This document shows, piece by piece, positions 1 to 11,879 of a DNA stretch of 64,000 nt. The DNA comes from Mercurialis annua (taxonomy: Eukaryota; Streptophyta; Magnoliopsida; Malpighiales; Euphorbiaceae), in NCBI RefSeq assembly GCF_937616625.2, contig NC_065576.1, positions 13,890,501 to 13,954,500 on the forward strand. Reading direction: 5' to 3'. The position numbers and the translations under genes were made by a program. The number at the start of each line of letters is the position of its first letter. The stretch's first letter is position 1. The notes under the pieces were generated by a model. It was not told the origin of the DNA and did not search any database. It saw only the letters and a program-made list of their open reading frames with translations.

Positions 1-2987
1 GTTTAAACGATTTTAAAAGCATAATTGTGCCTAGACCCGAGATAGAAATGCATTATTGCCACGACATGAATAGAACTGCATCACTACATACACATTAAAT
101 GGAAAGAATAATAAATGAATTCATACATTAGTAGGACATGCATCATGCTCATTTGGCCTAGACAGGAGGTAAGTTATGGCAACTCTTTGGGGATGAGAGA
201 CGTCATCACCCTAGAGCACAATTATGCTAATCTTTAAAGGATTTAAATGTGATTTTTATAAAGGGTCATTTTCTTTGAATTGTAAGATAATTGAATTATT
301 TTTTTTAGAGATTTGTTTTAAAACGTAAGTATACCTAGACCGGAACTCTGTAACGAAGGTAAAATGCTCGAAGTTAGGTAACAAGCAACTCTAAAAGGCA
401 TGACGAACGTGTATTAGAACACAAAATAAAGAATTGTGTTTTGAATATACAACGTTGGTAGTAGTTCAACGAACTATAGTGCGAGTAGAATAGTAAGGCG
501 TATCTGTATAGCAATATATATATGATTAAGCAATGAGTTAAAATTTTCTTATATGTAAATGAGGTGTTTAGGACATCATGCTATAAGAGAGTAGATGTAT
601 AAAAAAAAATAATAGCAGAACCTAGCAAGTAAATTGTAAGACTAAGCTAATAGAGATAAGGGACGATCCTTACTAATTACAGAAGCGAATTTTAAGTGAT
701 ATTAGGGAATCGCTAAGATTAGTAAAACTAAAGTATATTAAGAGTACTACTTGGAACTCCGTATAAATACGAATATTGTGAAGTATTTGGTTAATGAGAT
801 TAAGAGACGAAACGTGTGTATTATACGGAGTAAGTTAGGAAATTAGATATGCTAATTAAGGAACTAAGAAACAAAATTGTTATGAGACTTAAATCAGAAT
901 AGCAAAGAATGAAAGTTATAGTACGATAGTTATAAAGATTGTCGGTGACTCATAAAGGAGAACATGAACGCTGCATGTGAAAGGTTAACACATGTTTCAT
1001 GTTGCACATGGTCCTAAGTATATAATTTAAGGATTTGTATATTAGGACCAACGAAGAAATCAAAGTAAACTAATGTTTAAAGTATATAACGTATTAAAGA
1101 CGCATGTAACTGGATAAGAACCTTGTGATAAGGATAAGAAAGGGAATAACTTAATGCAAGAAAGATAGAAAATGGTGTATAATGCATATAGAGATGTCTA
1201 GTATAGATTCAACTCTATAAGATTCGATACGAGAGGTCATGAAGTGGGTAATTGACATCAAAGAAGAAATATACCCATCTACTATAGAACATCGATAAGG
1301 ATATCATGTATACACATGTACATGATTGAACGTAAAGAAGGCGGAAGACGTTAAGGAACGTGACGTCGAACTTCGATGAATTTATATGTTAAAAGATAAG
1401 TGTTGAAACAGGATATGAGAAATGACTCATGACAGAATAATACAAATTATTTATGAAAATTTTAGAAACAATGAAGGCATATGATTTGAAAGAAAAAGCT
1501 ACATGAAAGACGCAAAGATATGCAAACCTAATGGAAAAGATTGAAGTAACGAAACTTCACAAGTAGTAAAGCTAATTGCAGGATAGCTAAATCATGTTTT
1601 ATAATAAGTCTTATTTAATTATGTGCTCGGATCAATGAAGTAAGACGGAAATATGGTATATAAGTTGTAAAACTTTAAGGAAGGGACAAGCCATTAAAAT
1701 AGATGTATAAGGTCGTAATAGAAGAAGAGGTATGGAGGAATGAGTAAGCATGTTAGCTGTTGGCGTTAAATTATTACTGAGTTTATAGTATAGGGTTCAG
1801 GCGTCCGCAGAATGGATGCAGACACTTGATAAAGGGATTTCGATGGATTATTCAAGGGCAATGGAAGGTGAAGGTGAACATAACTACGAAAATTTCATAG
1901 ACTTTGGTTATATATCAAGTGGGATAATCCAAAACTTATAACTAAGCTTGGACTAGTAGTTAACTTCGGATAAATTCAAAGAATTCAACTAAAGAAACTA
2001 CATGTCAAACTAAGAAAAGTTTAGATGCCCGGGGTAGGTAGTTTGGACAAACTTTCCGACCTCTAACGCTTGTCAAGGTCAATTTGAATCTAAATGGAAA
2101 TTGCAGAGAGAGTTGCAGAGGGTGCATTTAAAGAAAACTATTGGACGATTTTAAGTGATTTATTTAATGGTTTAAAGTTACCATTAAATACCCCAAATTT
2201 TGGAAATGTATTGATTTTGATAAAAATCCGTAATACCAGGATTTCGATGATTAGAATATCCTGAGTTTATTTGTAGAAAGGATCGTAGCTCGTTTAAATT
2301 GGAACACAACTTTATAGTGAGAATCAATTAAAAAAAAAGAGGGAGTTATTAAATTTAAGAAAAGAAAAAGGAAAATTGAAATAAGAGACTAAAACAGCTT
2401 CTTTGGAAGCAATTTTGGGCGTGCTCGCTGAGATTTTTCGTAAAACCTATTAATGACACGCCAAGGGGGTATGTCGGAAAGGATAACGACAAACCCATAT
2501 CGATTTTAGAAAACAAGACCTGCCTTAGGCAAGCAGGCAAACATATACCCTTAAGTAAGCCTATAAGTTAAAGGAAACCTAAGTTTAAAACCTACATAGG
2601 AAAGCTAATTCTGGATCAATTTCCGATCCCAAGAAGTGTTATTTTGGACCTAGGACCAAAATAAAAGTTGTAGGTAGTGTAGCATAGAATAAGTTTCAAG
2701 TGATAAATTAAAACTTGGATAAATTTTAGATGCTGGTTTTGTGGCCTGAAGCGGGCTAAAAACCTAAAGTTTACAAAATTAAGAAGAAGTGAATTTTAGT
2801 TAGTTTGGAAAACTAACTACGTAATACATGGATAACGTAATACAAAATAAGTATAAGTTAGAAAATCGTAGAATAAAATATCCTATGAGATTATCCCTTA
2901 AGGGGATGGCGGAAGTAGTGAGCACTACCAATATTAAAATAATTGGATGGTAAGCATTATAAGAAAATTCGAGGACGAATTTTTTTT
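1..2987 (+). mobile_element. Decayed 3' interior of a Ty3/gypsy element
   Basis: This stretch lies immediately upstream of a polypurine tract and an LTR, so it is the 3' part of the internal region of a gypsy element that starts outside the window. No reading frame of useful length survives, and I could not recognise pol domains. Positions 1-460 are colinear with about 41740-42130: both share the block 'gggatgagaga' followed by 'tcatcacc', and downstream 'cctagac' blocks. The last bases before the tract (gaggacgaatt) are typical of the end of Tekay/Del-type elements. The assignment is inferred from context; the coding content is gone. Confidence 0.6.
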
Positions 2988-3000
2988 AAGGGGGGAAGAA
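2988..3000 (+). other. Polypurine tract (plus-strand primer)
   Basis: The purine run AAGGGGGGAAGAA abuts the LTR start TGTAATGCCCCG. This is the expected position and composition of the plus-strand priming site of a gypsy element. Confidence 0.8.
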
Positions 3001-4131
3001 TGTAATGCCCCGCATTTTTGGAGAAATGTTTAATTGGATTAGACATATTATTTTAGCCAAAGGGAGCTAAAATAAGGAAATTTTCGTAAACAAGGCGGAA
3101 AATGGCGTTTTGACAAAGGATTAATTTTAATAAAGTTGGACTATATATTAGATGAAATTAATTGGAATTAAAATTTTATCTCGTATTTGGATATCGAGAT
3201 AAGCATATTGTTATTTAATGGAAAAATTGGAGAAATTCCCATTAAACAAAATAAATGATTTTTAAAGTGGATATTTAATATCCGCAAATTTTATTATTTG
3301 GATTATTATAAGAGAATCCATAAATAATTGGAATATTATTTTAAATACGGGTATAAGAACGACAAATAAATTATACGGTCAAATTATAAAATTTTAAGAA
3401 AAAAGACAATAATTAACATCTTTGGATTACTAGAGGACTCCGTATAATTTAAAGTTGTCGTTAAAGTGGATTTGAACTCGATACAAAAACGACATGGTTA
3501 ATCAATGAGATTAATTATTGTTATGAATTTTAAGTAAGAATTTAATAAAAGAATGATTAATAAAAGGAGTTTTTGAATTTGGGGTGAGATTGTACTAAAA
3601 TAGAATTAGCCCATTTGATTAGCAAGCCCACACTACTTTTATTTAGTCTAGACATAAAGGAACAATCCAGGGAGTTCTTCTTCTCATCCTCATCTTCTAC
3701 ACATCATGAATTAAAGAAGAAAGAGAGCTAGAGTGTAGAATTTTGAGTAGCAATTTCAAATAATCACTCTCAAGAAAGATCAATTCATCATTTGCCATCA
3801 ATTTTGGAGCTTAAATGGAGGTAATTATCTCTTATTCATGGTTGAAACATTGAATTGATAGGTTAAGGTTTATGGCTTAAAGAGAAAAGTTTGGCTTGCA
3901 TATAATTAAACTCATATCTAGATGGTTAATCTTTAAGTCTAAGGTCAATTAAGCTATGAATTGATGATGGATTTAAGGGTTTAAGTAATCAATTTTGTTA
4001 AGAAAAGTTTAAGAACAAAGCTGTAAATTTTTAAGGTTTTCAATAATTGCAAGTTGAGGTGAATAGAGGTCGGGTTTGGCGGAAGTGAACGGTGGCCGGC
4101 GAGAGACCGGTCAGGCCGTGGTGGCCTGACC

Positions 4132-4303
4132 CGTCTGCTCTGTTGAGCAGACCCAAGTCTGCTCAACAAGAGCAGACGTGGTCTGCTCTATAAGAGCAGA
4201 CCTGTGTCTGCTCTAAAAGAGCAGACCTGGTCTGCTCAAAAGAGCAGACCGGCTGCTCTTAAGGAGCAGACCAGCTGGTCTGCTCAATGGGCAGACCAGC
4301 CGG
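4132..4303 (+). repeat. Array of seven CTGCTC/GAGCAG hairpins in the LTR
   Basis: Seven consecutive inverted repeats, mostly GTCTGCTC - 4 or 5 nt loop - GAGCAGAC, are spaced about 25-28 bp apart. The arms are 6-8 bp and perfect or nearly so. The loops differ (tgtt, aacaa, tataa, taaaa, aaaa, ttaag, aatg). The last unit extends the stem to GGTCTGCTC/GGCAGACC. GC content is much higher than in the surrounding LTR. Confidence 0.9.
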
Positions 4304-5615
4304 TCGCTCCGGATCCGAGTGCCACCGAAATTGTTTTTTTTAGGGTGTTTTTATAAATTAAACCAATCAATTTAGGGTGAAATAAAGCTGAAAATGAATT
4401 TAGAAGGTTTAATAAAATGAGTTTTGAAATAGAAGTAAAAATAAGTTATGGCATAGATTAAATTTAAGTTTAAATGCTCGAATATAAAGTTTAAATTGGG
4501 TTTAAGCGGGTTTAAAATGATTTAAAAGTCGAGTAACGAGGTTAGTGTGACAACATATATTTAGGAATAAAAGTTATTACAAGTGGGACTAATAATATAA
4601 ATTAGTTAAAGTGATAATTTAGAAGTTAAGTTAAGCATTTAAAATTTTGGATTATTAGCGTGAATTATTAGCTAGCAAATCAAAATGATTTTAAGAAGGC
4701 AAGAATGAACAAAAGGACTTAGCATTAATTCAAGTTCGAATACTTGAAATTTTATTCGAAAAGGAATGAGTAGGCTAGTTTTAAATAGAGTATTAATTTA
4801 GCATTTGTTCATATTATAGATTCTACACGTGGGCGGATTGGAGAATTAGAAGAATTGGAATTAATCAACGGACTATTTTATATTTTGCAATTGGAAAATT
4901 TGAATTTAAGCGATCGAGGTGAGTTCGCGATTTACTTTCGAGTATTATTATTTTTATTTATAAATAGATACATGTATTTGATTGAATGTTTTAATTTAAA
5001 CCTATATATTTGTTTATAAAACTCATATTGATATTAATAGAGCTTTATTAAAATATTTTAAATAATAAGTTTATGACTTTTATTAACAGTTTATTTTATG
5101 CTATAAACGAATAAAATATATTACATTTTATTAAAGGTCGCATAAATTGAGTTTGAAATATATTGAAAAATGTTTGATACTAGACTTTGATTTTTATAAT
5201 GAATAATGCGATTTATAGTTGATGATGGCTAGATCGTGAGATCGCCTTTGAAATAGCATCGTTTATTTGAAAAGAGCATGTATTATTTAGTTAATGCTCT
5301 TTATTCTTTTTAGACCTTTAAGCATGTATATTAGTATAAAGAATTTGAGAATTTTATTATAATACTTGTTATTTTGATAGCTTCGCTATATGTATGTTTA
5401 TTATACGAGCTTATACATTGTTTGTCCTGTGGAATTATTATTTAAACCCAATAAGTGATCCGTGGGAAACGAGCTACCTATTGGGCGTCAATAGGCTGTG
5501 TGATCACCAGTACTGATACGAGTCGAGTCTAGGCGTCTATGGTCAATGATTTGAAATGATAAATTATGATTATCGATCGATTAATGGAATAAGGAGGATA
5601 AAAAGAAATGTGATA

Positions 5616-5796
5616 GACACAAGGTAACTCGGTCGAACTATCTCGGGACCTGTGTCTAGTGGGTAACTCGGTCGAATTATCTCGGGACCCACAACTTGGG
5701 ATTAAGTAGTGGCATGATGTAACTCGGTCGAATTATCTCGGGACTATGCCACGTGGTAGCGGGTAACTCGGTCGAATTATCTCGGGACCCGGCCAC
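5616..5796 (+). repeat. Four tandem hairpins with a constant loop and varying stems
   Basis: Four units share the core AACTCGGTCGAATTATCTCG followed by GGA (first unit has one change). Each is flanked by a different but self-complementary stem: GACACA-A-GGT with ACCTGTGTC (5616-5625/5648-5656); GTGGGT with ACCCAC (5659-5664/5687-5692); GTGGCAT with ATGCCAC (5709-5715/5746-5752); CGGGT with ACCCG plus outer GTGG with CCAC (5753-5764/5787-5796). Changed stems that stay paired suggest selection for a folded RNA or DNA. Confidence 0.85.
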
Positions 5797-7057
5797 TCGG
5801 ACGATATGATTCGAAAAACAATTATCGTTGATTATGTTCTATAGGTTCATAGCATTTGGGTTTAGGGTTTCGAACGGATCCGATATTGGAAACTATTAAA
5901 TTATATTTTATGTTTATTTATGTTTATCAAATCGTTTACTATCGAAGTATGTTTAATTAATTGTTTATTATCGAGGTATGTTTAACTATAAACTATTTAT
6001 TGATCATAAAGTAAAGTATATTTTATCGTTAATGCGACCTTATCTTTAAGTATAATACCGTTAGTAAATTGTGAACTCACTCAGCGTTGTCTGACCCCCC
6101 AACAGTGTTTTCTTTCAGGATTAATACTTGATGATGTGGTCGAGCTTCCAATCATTGTTCCGGAAGTCTCAATTATGGGGAGTCTTATTTTTCTTAGAGC
6201 TGCAGTAGTCAAGATATTAGAGTTAGCTTGTAGCAAACAATTTATGTTTATTTTATGCCATGACATAATAATGTATTTTGGGAAAATGAATTATCCAGGA
6301 ATTTAATATATGGTTAATTGGTATTTTATACAGAGTAGTTTGTGTGTTTTCACAGGTGTGGTTTATTAAGTTTACAGGCGTTATATTGCCGATTTTTCGA
6401 AAATGGTTTTATTAAGTATTATAACGATTTTGATACGCGAAATTTTTTTAGGTAAATTTAGGCTTGCTACGGGTTTCGGAACCAAAATTCCCATTCCCTA
6501 GCGCCGGTCGCGGCCCTCGATTTTGGGTCATGACAATAAACACATCAATAATCTTTCCTATAAAATTTCTAGGTCCATAAACCTAGTTCTAGGTCCATAA
6601 ACCTAGTTATAGGTCAAACATATAATCATTTAAACACGTAACACTTATGATCTCTTTTCTTTTAAAACCATATTATAAATTCTCGTTTTGAGAAAACGTT
6701 CAAACTTCTCTTTAGAAGTTATTTTAGATATAGCAATACCCATTGAATACCATTTATAGTATAGAATTAATTCATATACTAGGTATTTAGCAAAACCGTT
6801 TGCTAAATCTTTAAAACCGTTTAAAAATTGACTTTAACTCTTTCAAAGTCCGTTATAGATGTTTTATTGTACTTTTAAAAACTTTATTTTTAAACATCTC
6901 ACTTTGGTTTAAAAACATTTATTTAAAATGTTTTAGGTTCGGTCGAAAAATGCATCGAGTTACCAGGCGAAAACATCTCAGAATCACCTCTCGAAAGTCC
7001 GATTAAAAAGGTCCGGTAAAAGTCCGTAAAAAGTCTCGTGAAAAGTTTCTTGGGAGA

Positions 7058-7163
7058 GCCATTGTGCGTCTGCACAAAGCCAGCTGTGCGGGCGCACAGT
7101 TGGCTAGCTCTACGCTCGCACAGACTGCCCTGGGCGGGCGCACAGCGCTGTGCGTACACACGA
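7058..7163. repeat. CG-rich palindromic patch
   Basis: TGTGCG and CGCACA words alternate here. They include CTGTGCG-GG-CGCACAG and a perfect 16-bp palindrome CGCACAGCGCTGTGCG at 7139-7154. The patch sits in an otherwise AT-rich LTR, in a position comparable to the hairpin array at 4132-4303. Confidence 0.8.
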
Positions 7164-7482
7164 CACGCGCCGTCCAAGGAATTTCAATTCCCGAGCCGTT
7201 CTGACTTTCTTCTTTTGTCGAAAACGCCCCAATCTAAAGTCCTACTACACGATACACAATTCAAACATAATTCAGACGTATAAATCAATCGTTCGATACA
7301 GTAACCGTTTATAAACGAGTTTTATTTTTGAAATAAATCGAAATAAACGTTTAATACAGATATAATACCTCGATTACGTGAGTAATCGTCGAAGAAATTA
7401 GGTTAGAATCGAGAAATGGATCAAAAAGCCAAAAATCCTAGCTTCTCTGATGTTCAGAGAGAGCTACCGCTCTTTTATTCTT

Positions 7483-7799
7483 GGGTTAATTACATATAAA
7501 ATCATGACCTTTACGCCAAGTTTCAAAAATAATATAACCTTTGAAACGTGTCAATTATAGACACCACCTTTCATTTTTTTTCAAAAATAACATCGCTGAT
7601 TTTTAGTGGCATTTTTGCTGACGTGGCATGACACGTGGCAGACCCATCGGCTGTCCAAGTCAGCAAAATTTCACCAAAAAATGTGCCCATGATGAAATTG
7701 AAAAAAAATGAGAGGTGGTGTCTATAATTGACACGTTTTAAAGGTAATGTTATTTTTGAAACCTGGGATAAATGTCATGATTTTATATGTAATTAACCC
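7483..7799. mobile_element. MITE (family A), 317 bp, 9-bp target duplication
   Basis: Long terminal inverted repeats begin GGGTTAATTACATATAAAA and end with the complement (tttatatgtaattaaccc). The arms continue inward through gtgtcaattatagacacc/ggtgtctataattgacac. The flanks are identical 9-mers, TTTATTCTT at 7474-7482 and 7800-7808. A 9-bp duplication is typical of Mutator-superfamily elements. There is no coding capacity. Confidence 0.9.
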
Positions 7800-8382
7800 T
7801 TTATTCTTTCAAAAGAAAGAAATGAAGGCATCAGAGCCTTATTTGATGCATTTGGTGAGTATAAATAGGATTGGCAAAAGTACTCTTAAGTACCAGCTCT
7901 ATCATACACTTTTAATCAAGTTCTAAACTACTCGTTCGTAGCTCAAATGGAAACGGCTTTCGAATTTCGTAATTTTTTTACCAAAAATCAAATTCCCATC
8001 CGACTTATATTTAATTCTTAATAAATCACTTTTGGTTTATTAATTCGCATTGATTGCGCTTGATAAAATTTATACTTCCAAATTTTATCAAATTTTTACG
8101 ATAACCTTTTTAAAATATTTCGCGAATATTAGCACCAAAAATATTCGCTAGCGACTTATGAATTATTCTGTACCTAATTTATAAATTCATATTGTCTCAG
8201 TTAACTCTATAGTTAACCAAATTTAAATTCTAAAAATTTAAATTTGCAATCCTATAGTCATAATAAAATTTTAGGGACACATGTAAATTAAATTTATCTT
8301 TAAATTTAATTTACCTACTCACGTCTAATAAAATATTAGACACGTGACTATATTTTATCCCTTAAGTTTCCGGGTTATTACA

Positions 8383-8764
8383 TTTGGTTCCAATTTCATC
8401 CTTAAAAAACTAAATTGACCCTTTTTCATTTGAAAAATATTAATTTGATCCTTTACTTTTAATATGGTTTTTAAAATGCACTTAATATTATAGTAAGAAT
8501 AAAAAACCCTATTCTCCATAAATTATAAAATTAATAATAATATTTATTTAAATACTATAATATTAAGAAAAATCCACAGCCACACTCATTTGACCTCGCC
8601 GTATTTTTTTACGACTTCGACATATATTTAAAATAATTAATTTTTCATAATTAATGAATTAATATACACAAAACATTTATTAATTTTTATTAATTTTTAA
8701 TAATTGTTTATAATAAAAATTATTTTTAAAAAATCCGTTCGTCTTCCTCGTGAAGAATCCATTG
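8383..8764. other. AT-rich gene-free stretch
   Basis: AT-rich sequence with short homopolymer runs lies between an LTR and a MITE fragment. I see no genes, motifs or element ends. Confidence 0.5.
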
Positions 8765-8936
8765 GTCTAAAATACCCTCCACCTCAGCGAATTACACCAA
8801 TGGAGCAGCGACACTTCAGCACCGTGTATGAATTTGAGAAAAAGTGATAGTTCGTGCATGAAAATGAGAAAATTTTAAATTTCGTGATTAAAATTAAAAA
8901 AGGTGCAAAGTTGGTGAATTTTTATGATATTAACCC
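8765..8936. mobile_element. MITE family B, right-half fragment
   Basis: The block from ctcagcgaattacaccaat through gtgtatgaatttgagaaaa to the end gatattaaccc matches the right half of the full copies at 16346-16654 and 42667-42994. The left inverted repeat is missing, so this is a truncated copy. Confidence 0.7.
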
Positions 8937-8969
8937 TTTTTATATTGACAATTGATACAATTCTTTTTC

Positions 8970-10359
8970 CTCCCTCTCTCTCTCTCCCTCCCTCCTTCCC
9001 TCTCTCTCTATAAATAAAAATATATTCTCTTTTTTTCCCTTAAAAATTCAAGGGTTTATTGGTATATTTAAGCAAAAACAAGATTTTTGGAAATTATAGA
9101 CCGATGTAAGATAATTTATAACATATAAATTATTTTTGGAATTTTATTGATTGAAAATTAAGAATTTGGGTGTAAATGGTTGAATTTTAAAATTCAAGGG
9201 CCAATTTGATAATTTTTCAAATCTGTATTTTTTGATGCCGAGGGGCTCAATTGAGACCCAAAAATAAAGATTGTGGATTTTGAATAATTTTAAAAAATTA
9301 AATGGTAAAGAGGGTGCATTAGTAAAGTTTGAAAAGTTAAAGGGGTTTTAGTACTTTTATCAAAACCCTAATATTTTAGCGAAAGGGAGCTGATTTGATT
9401 AAAGATATGACAAATAAAATTTAAAAAATATTATTGGAATCAATTGAATAATAAATGGAACGAAATTGATTTTAAAGATTTTATCGGTTTATACTTTGAG
9501 AAAGGAATTTATCGTTTTCGACATTTTAAAGAAAAGATTTTGATATCGGTATCGGAAAAATGATTTGTAATGGTTATAGAATAACACCGGAACCTGGAAA
9601 GGAAATTAAAAATGAAAACGATATTGTCAAACATTGAGTGATGTACTAGGTCAAAGAGGTACGAAAAGTTTTCTAGAAAAGAAAACGGAAAGGTTCCAAG
9701 AATTATTATTTCAAAAGATGTTTTATCGTAAAAAATATTTTACGGAGCTAAACTCGATAACAATTTTAAAAGTGAACAAACAAAAGAAGTCTCAAAATAA
9801 AGTGATTATAATGTTTGAATAGCTTGAGGATTAGGTGTTTGAGTCTAAATGTTATTCTAGAGTTAGGATGTGAGTATTACGCGTTTATACAAATATTAGT
9901 TCATTTGTATTTCATAGATTCGTTGCATTTCAAAGCATCAGGATCCAAATATTTGTAAGTTCGTATCGCGGGCGGAGCCGCACGTTGTGTGAGTTGTACC
10001 TTACTGTTCAACATTAATATATTGAATTGTTTTATGTATCTGAAACCTTTCGAAATATATATTGTATATGTTTGAAAACACCGATATAGTTCCGACGGAA
10101 GGAGCTTACCTATTGGGCGTCAATTGGACCATGTGCACCAGTAATATCGCGTCAGGTATGTTATTGGAGATATAGAAAGGAAATTGAAAGGTCGGACGAC
10201 GGATCGATACCCGGTCAATGATGACAAAGGCAGAGTCTTGGTCATGTGACGGCGACGGTTATACTCCCTGTCTTGACAAAATGACGATGGCGGTAGAGTC
10301 TCGGTTATGTGGCAACGGTGAAAGTAAATATCCGGTCAATGGCGACGGATAAAAACCCC
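8970..10359 (+). mobile_element. Forward gypsy LTR fragment (truncated)
   Basis: A CT-rich tract (8972-9008) is followed by CTATAAATAAAAA at about 9008, a plausible LTR core promoter. Further on, at 10100-10140, the block cctattgggcgtcaatt followed by 'gtgcaccagta' matches the LTR at 5470-5510 (cctattgggcgtcaatagg, gtgatcaccagta). Degenerate GACGG/CGGTT repeats occupy 10185-10355. The family's TGACA end is missing because the sequence runs directly into an oppositely oriented LTR end at 10360. The left boundary is uncertain. A 62-codon open frame at 9634-9822 has no recognisable features. Confidence 0.5.
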
Positions 10360-11140
10360 TGTCACGACCAAATTTCGTAGATCATGATCGGCGCTAGGAT
10401 TTGGGAGTGGTAGCTCAGAAACCTGTAGCTAGCCTCGCGGATAAACATACGAATATATATAATCACAATTAACCTGCATAAAACCAACACTCGGAGGCAA
10501 CCGTGACTCCAACCTTAGTTTAGCAATTTATATCAACAAATATAATAATCAAATGCTCGACTCGACTCCGAAACTCCAACATTATGGCGTATATATGTAA
10601 ATAATATTCCAAACCAGAGTATAATCATGCCAATGATAAGATAATAATAGTTGGATAAATCCGACAAATCATAAGTCAAAATATACAATAAAAATAAAAA
10701 CTAGTACTATTACGGTCTATGAGTTTTAAAAGAAGAATGACTATCTTTATTTAAAATTAATAGTAGACCTCCACAGAATAATGAAATTTGGAGATCAATC
10801 AGACGTGCTCAAAATCATACACCTGTAAATGGAGAAACGACAGTGATCAGATATACTAACCAGATAAGTTCATATTACCATTTATAATTATTAAGTGAAA
10901 ACCTTTAAAACAATAGAACTTTTTATACTTATATATTATCATTATGAAATAGGTATTGAATTAATCCCAGAGTAGGTGAGATAAATCTCTACCGATCCTA
11001 GAGTAGGCCAAATATAAATTTGTCGATCCCAAAGTATGCTAGATATAAATCTACTGATCTTAAAGAAGGCAAGACGTATTTATGGATCCTAAAGTACTTA
11101 CCGGTGCACATAGTCTCGATGAAAACCATCGAGTAGCTCG
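10360..11140 (-). mobile_element. Reverse gypsy LTR 3'-end fragment
   Basis: It begins TGTCACGACC on the plus strand, the complement of the family's LTR end (GGTCGTGACA). The following gtagctagcct corresponds to the complement of the 'ggcttgctacggg' block near 6465. Three to four degenerate repeats of about 45 bp (gatcc-tagagtagg-type) lie at 10965-11100, with the ending ccggtgcacatag mirroring the forward LTR's caccagta block. It is truncated on the right. Confidence 0.55.
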
Positions 11141-11399
11141 TTTAACTATAAATAATATTTTTACATAATATTTTGATATAGTTTATGGAAATATATATAT
11201 ATAATTTCGTTTTGTTTTAATTTTTTTACTTTAATTTACTCTAAATAATTTTTAAATTTGAAAGTCCTACATGATCATTGTCATTTTTTTATCCAAACTG
11301 TTGTGATTCTTTTATAATATGAAATAGATATGATTGATTAACATGTTGTTTAATTAAGGTTTAAAAGGCTAAGATCATGAACAAATTAGCTCAACCGCT
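11141..11399. other. AT-rich gene-free stretch
   Basis: AT-rich spacer between an LTR fragment and the LINE 3' end. I see nothing in it. Confidence 0.4.
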
Positions 11400-11879
11400 A
11401 ATATGTAGAAGGAGAAAAAAAGGAAGAGAATCAAGCTAAAGATGATTACAAAAGCAATCTAAACAACGGTAAACATCATTGTCGGTGTAAGGGAAACTGG
11501 GATGATGAGACCTATAAAAGAAGACTGCCCTACAAATACAATTGTAAACCAAAGAATCCTCACTAATCAAATAATCTCGAAAAATACGGCTATTCCTCGC
11601 TTTCTACGAGTCCCAAGTACAAGAAAACCAAATAAGACTCCAAAGATCTCGATAAATATTTGCTGCCAGTGAACTTGAAAGAAAAAAAGGTCAATCGAAT
11701 AAGACGACCTATGAAACATTATAAAGCCGAAGCATGTAAGTCCAAACATTCCAAGCAAAAGAACAGTGAATGACTATATGATTTGTGTCTTCATCTTCTT
11801 GACATAAGGAGTAGCATGAATCTTGTATAAAACCTCTCCTTCTCAGCATTATTTCCGTTCGCAAGCTGTCTCGAAACAA

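Larger units (their letters stand above)
3001..6535 (+). mobile_element. 3' LTR of a Ty3/gypsy (Tekay-like) element
   Basis: The segment starts TGTAATGCCCCG right after the polypurine tract and ends ...GGGTCATGACA, giving TG...CA ends and a length of 3535 bp. Its final 200 bp (ggcttgctacggg, gtcgcggccctcga) recur in reverse orientation at 44308 and, more diverged, at 10360, so they mark the family's LTR end. A leader-like block at 3640-3830 precedes a hairpin array (4132-4303); a second hairpin array lies at 5616-5796. The 5' partner LTR is not in the window, so no target duplication can be checked. No coding sequence is seen inside. Confidence 0.8.
6536..8382 (-). mobile_element. LTR of a gypsy element in reverse orientation
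   Basis: The right edge reads cgggttattaca on the plus strand, which is TGTAATAACCCG on the minus strand, a typical gypsy LTR start. The left limit is less certain; it abuts the end of the forward LTR at 6535. TATTTATA-type sequence lies at 7860-7867. A CG-rich palindromic patch is at 7058-7163, and a MITE (7483-7799) is nested inside. A 19-20 bp direct repeat (ctaggtccataaaccta) lies at about 6575-6610. No coding sequence is seen. Confidence 0.55.

Noticed and set aside
4132..4303. Regular repeat-spacer pattern reminiscent of a CRISPR array
   Set aside because: The units are self-complementary hairpins with 4-5 nt loops inside a plant retrotransposon LTR. There are no unique spacers of 25-40 bp and no cas genes.
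7038..7283. 81-codon frame through the CG-rich patch (and an 84-codon frame on the other strand)
   Set aside because: Both are by-products of the TGTGCG/CGCACA palindromes in an LTR. No protein features are seen.
8972..9008. CT-rich tract plus CTATAAATA as a host gene promoter
   Set aside because: No coding frame follows, and the downstream sequence is LTR-like, so it is more likely an LTR promoter.
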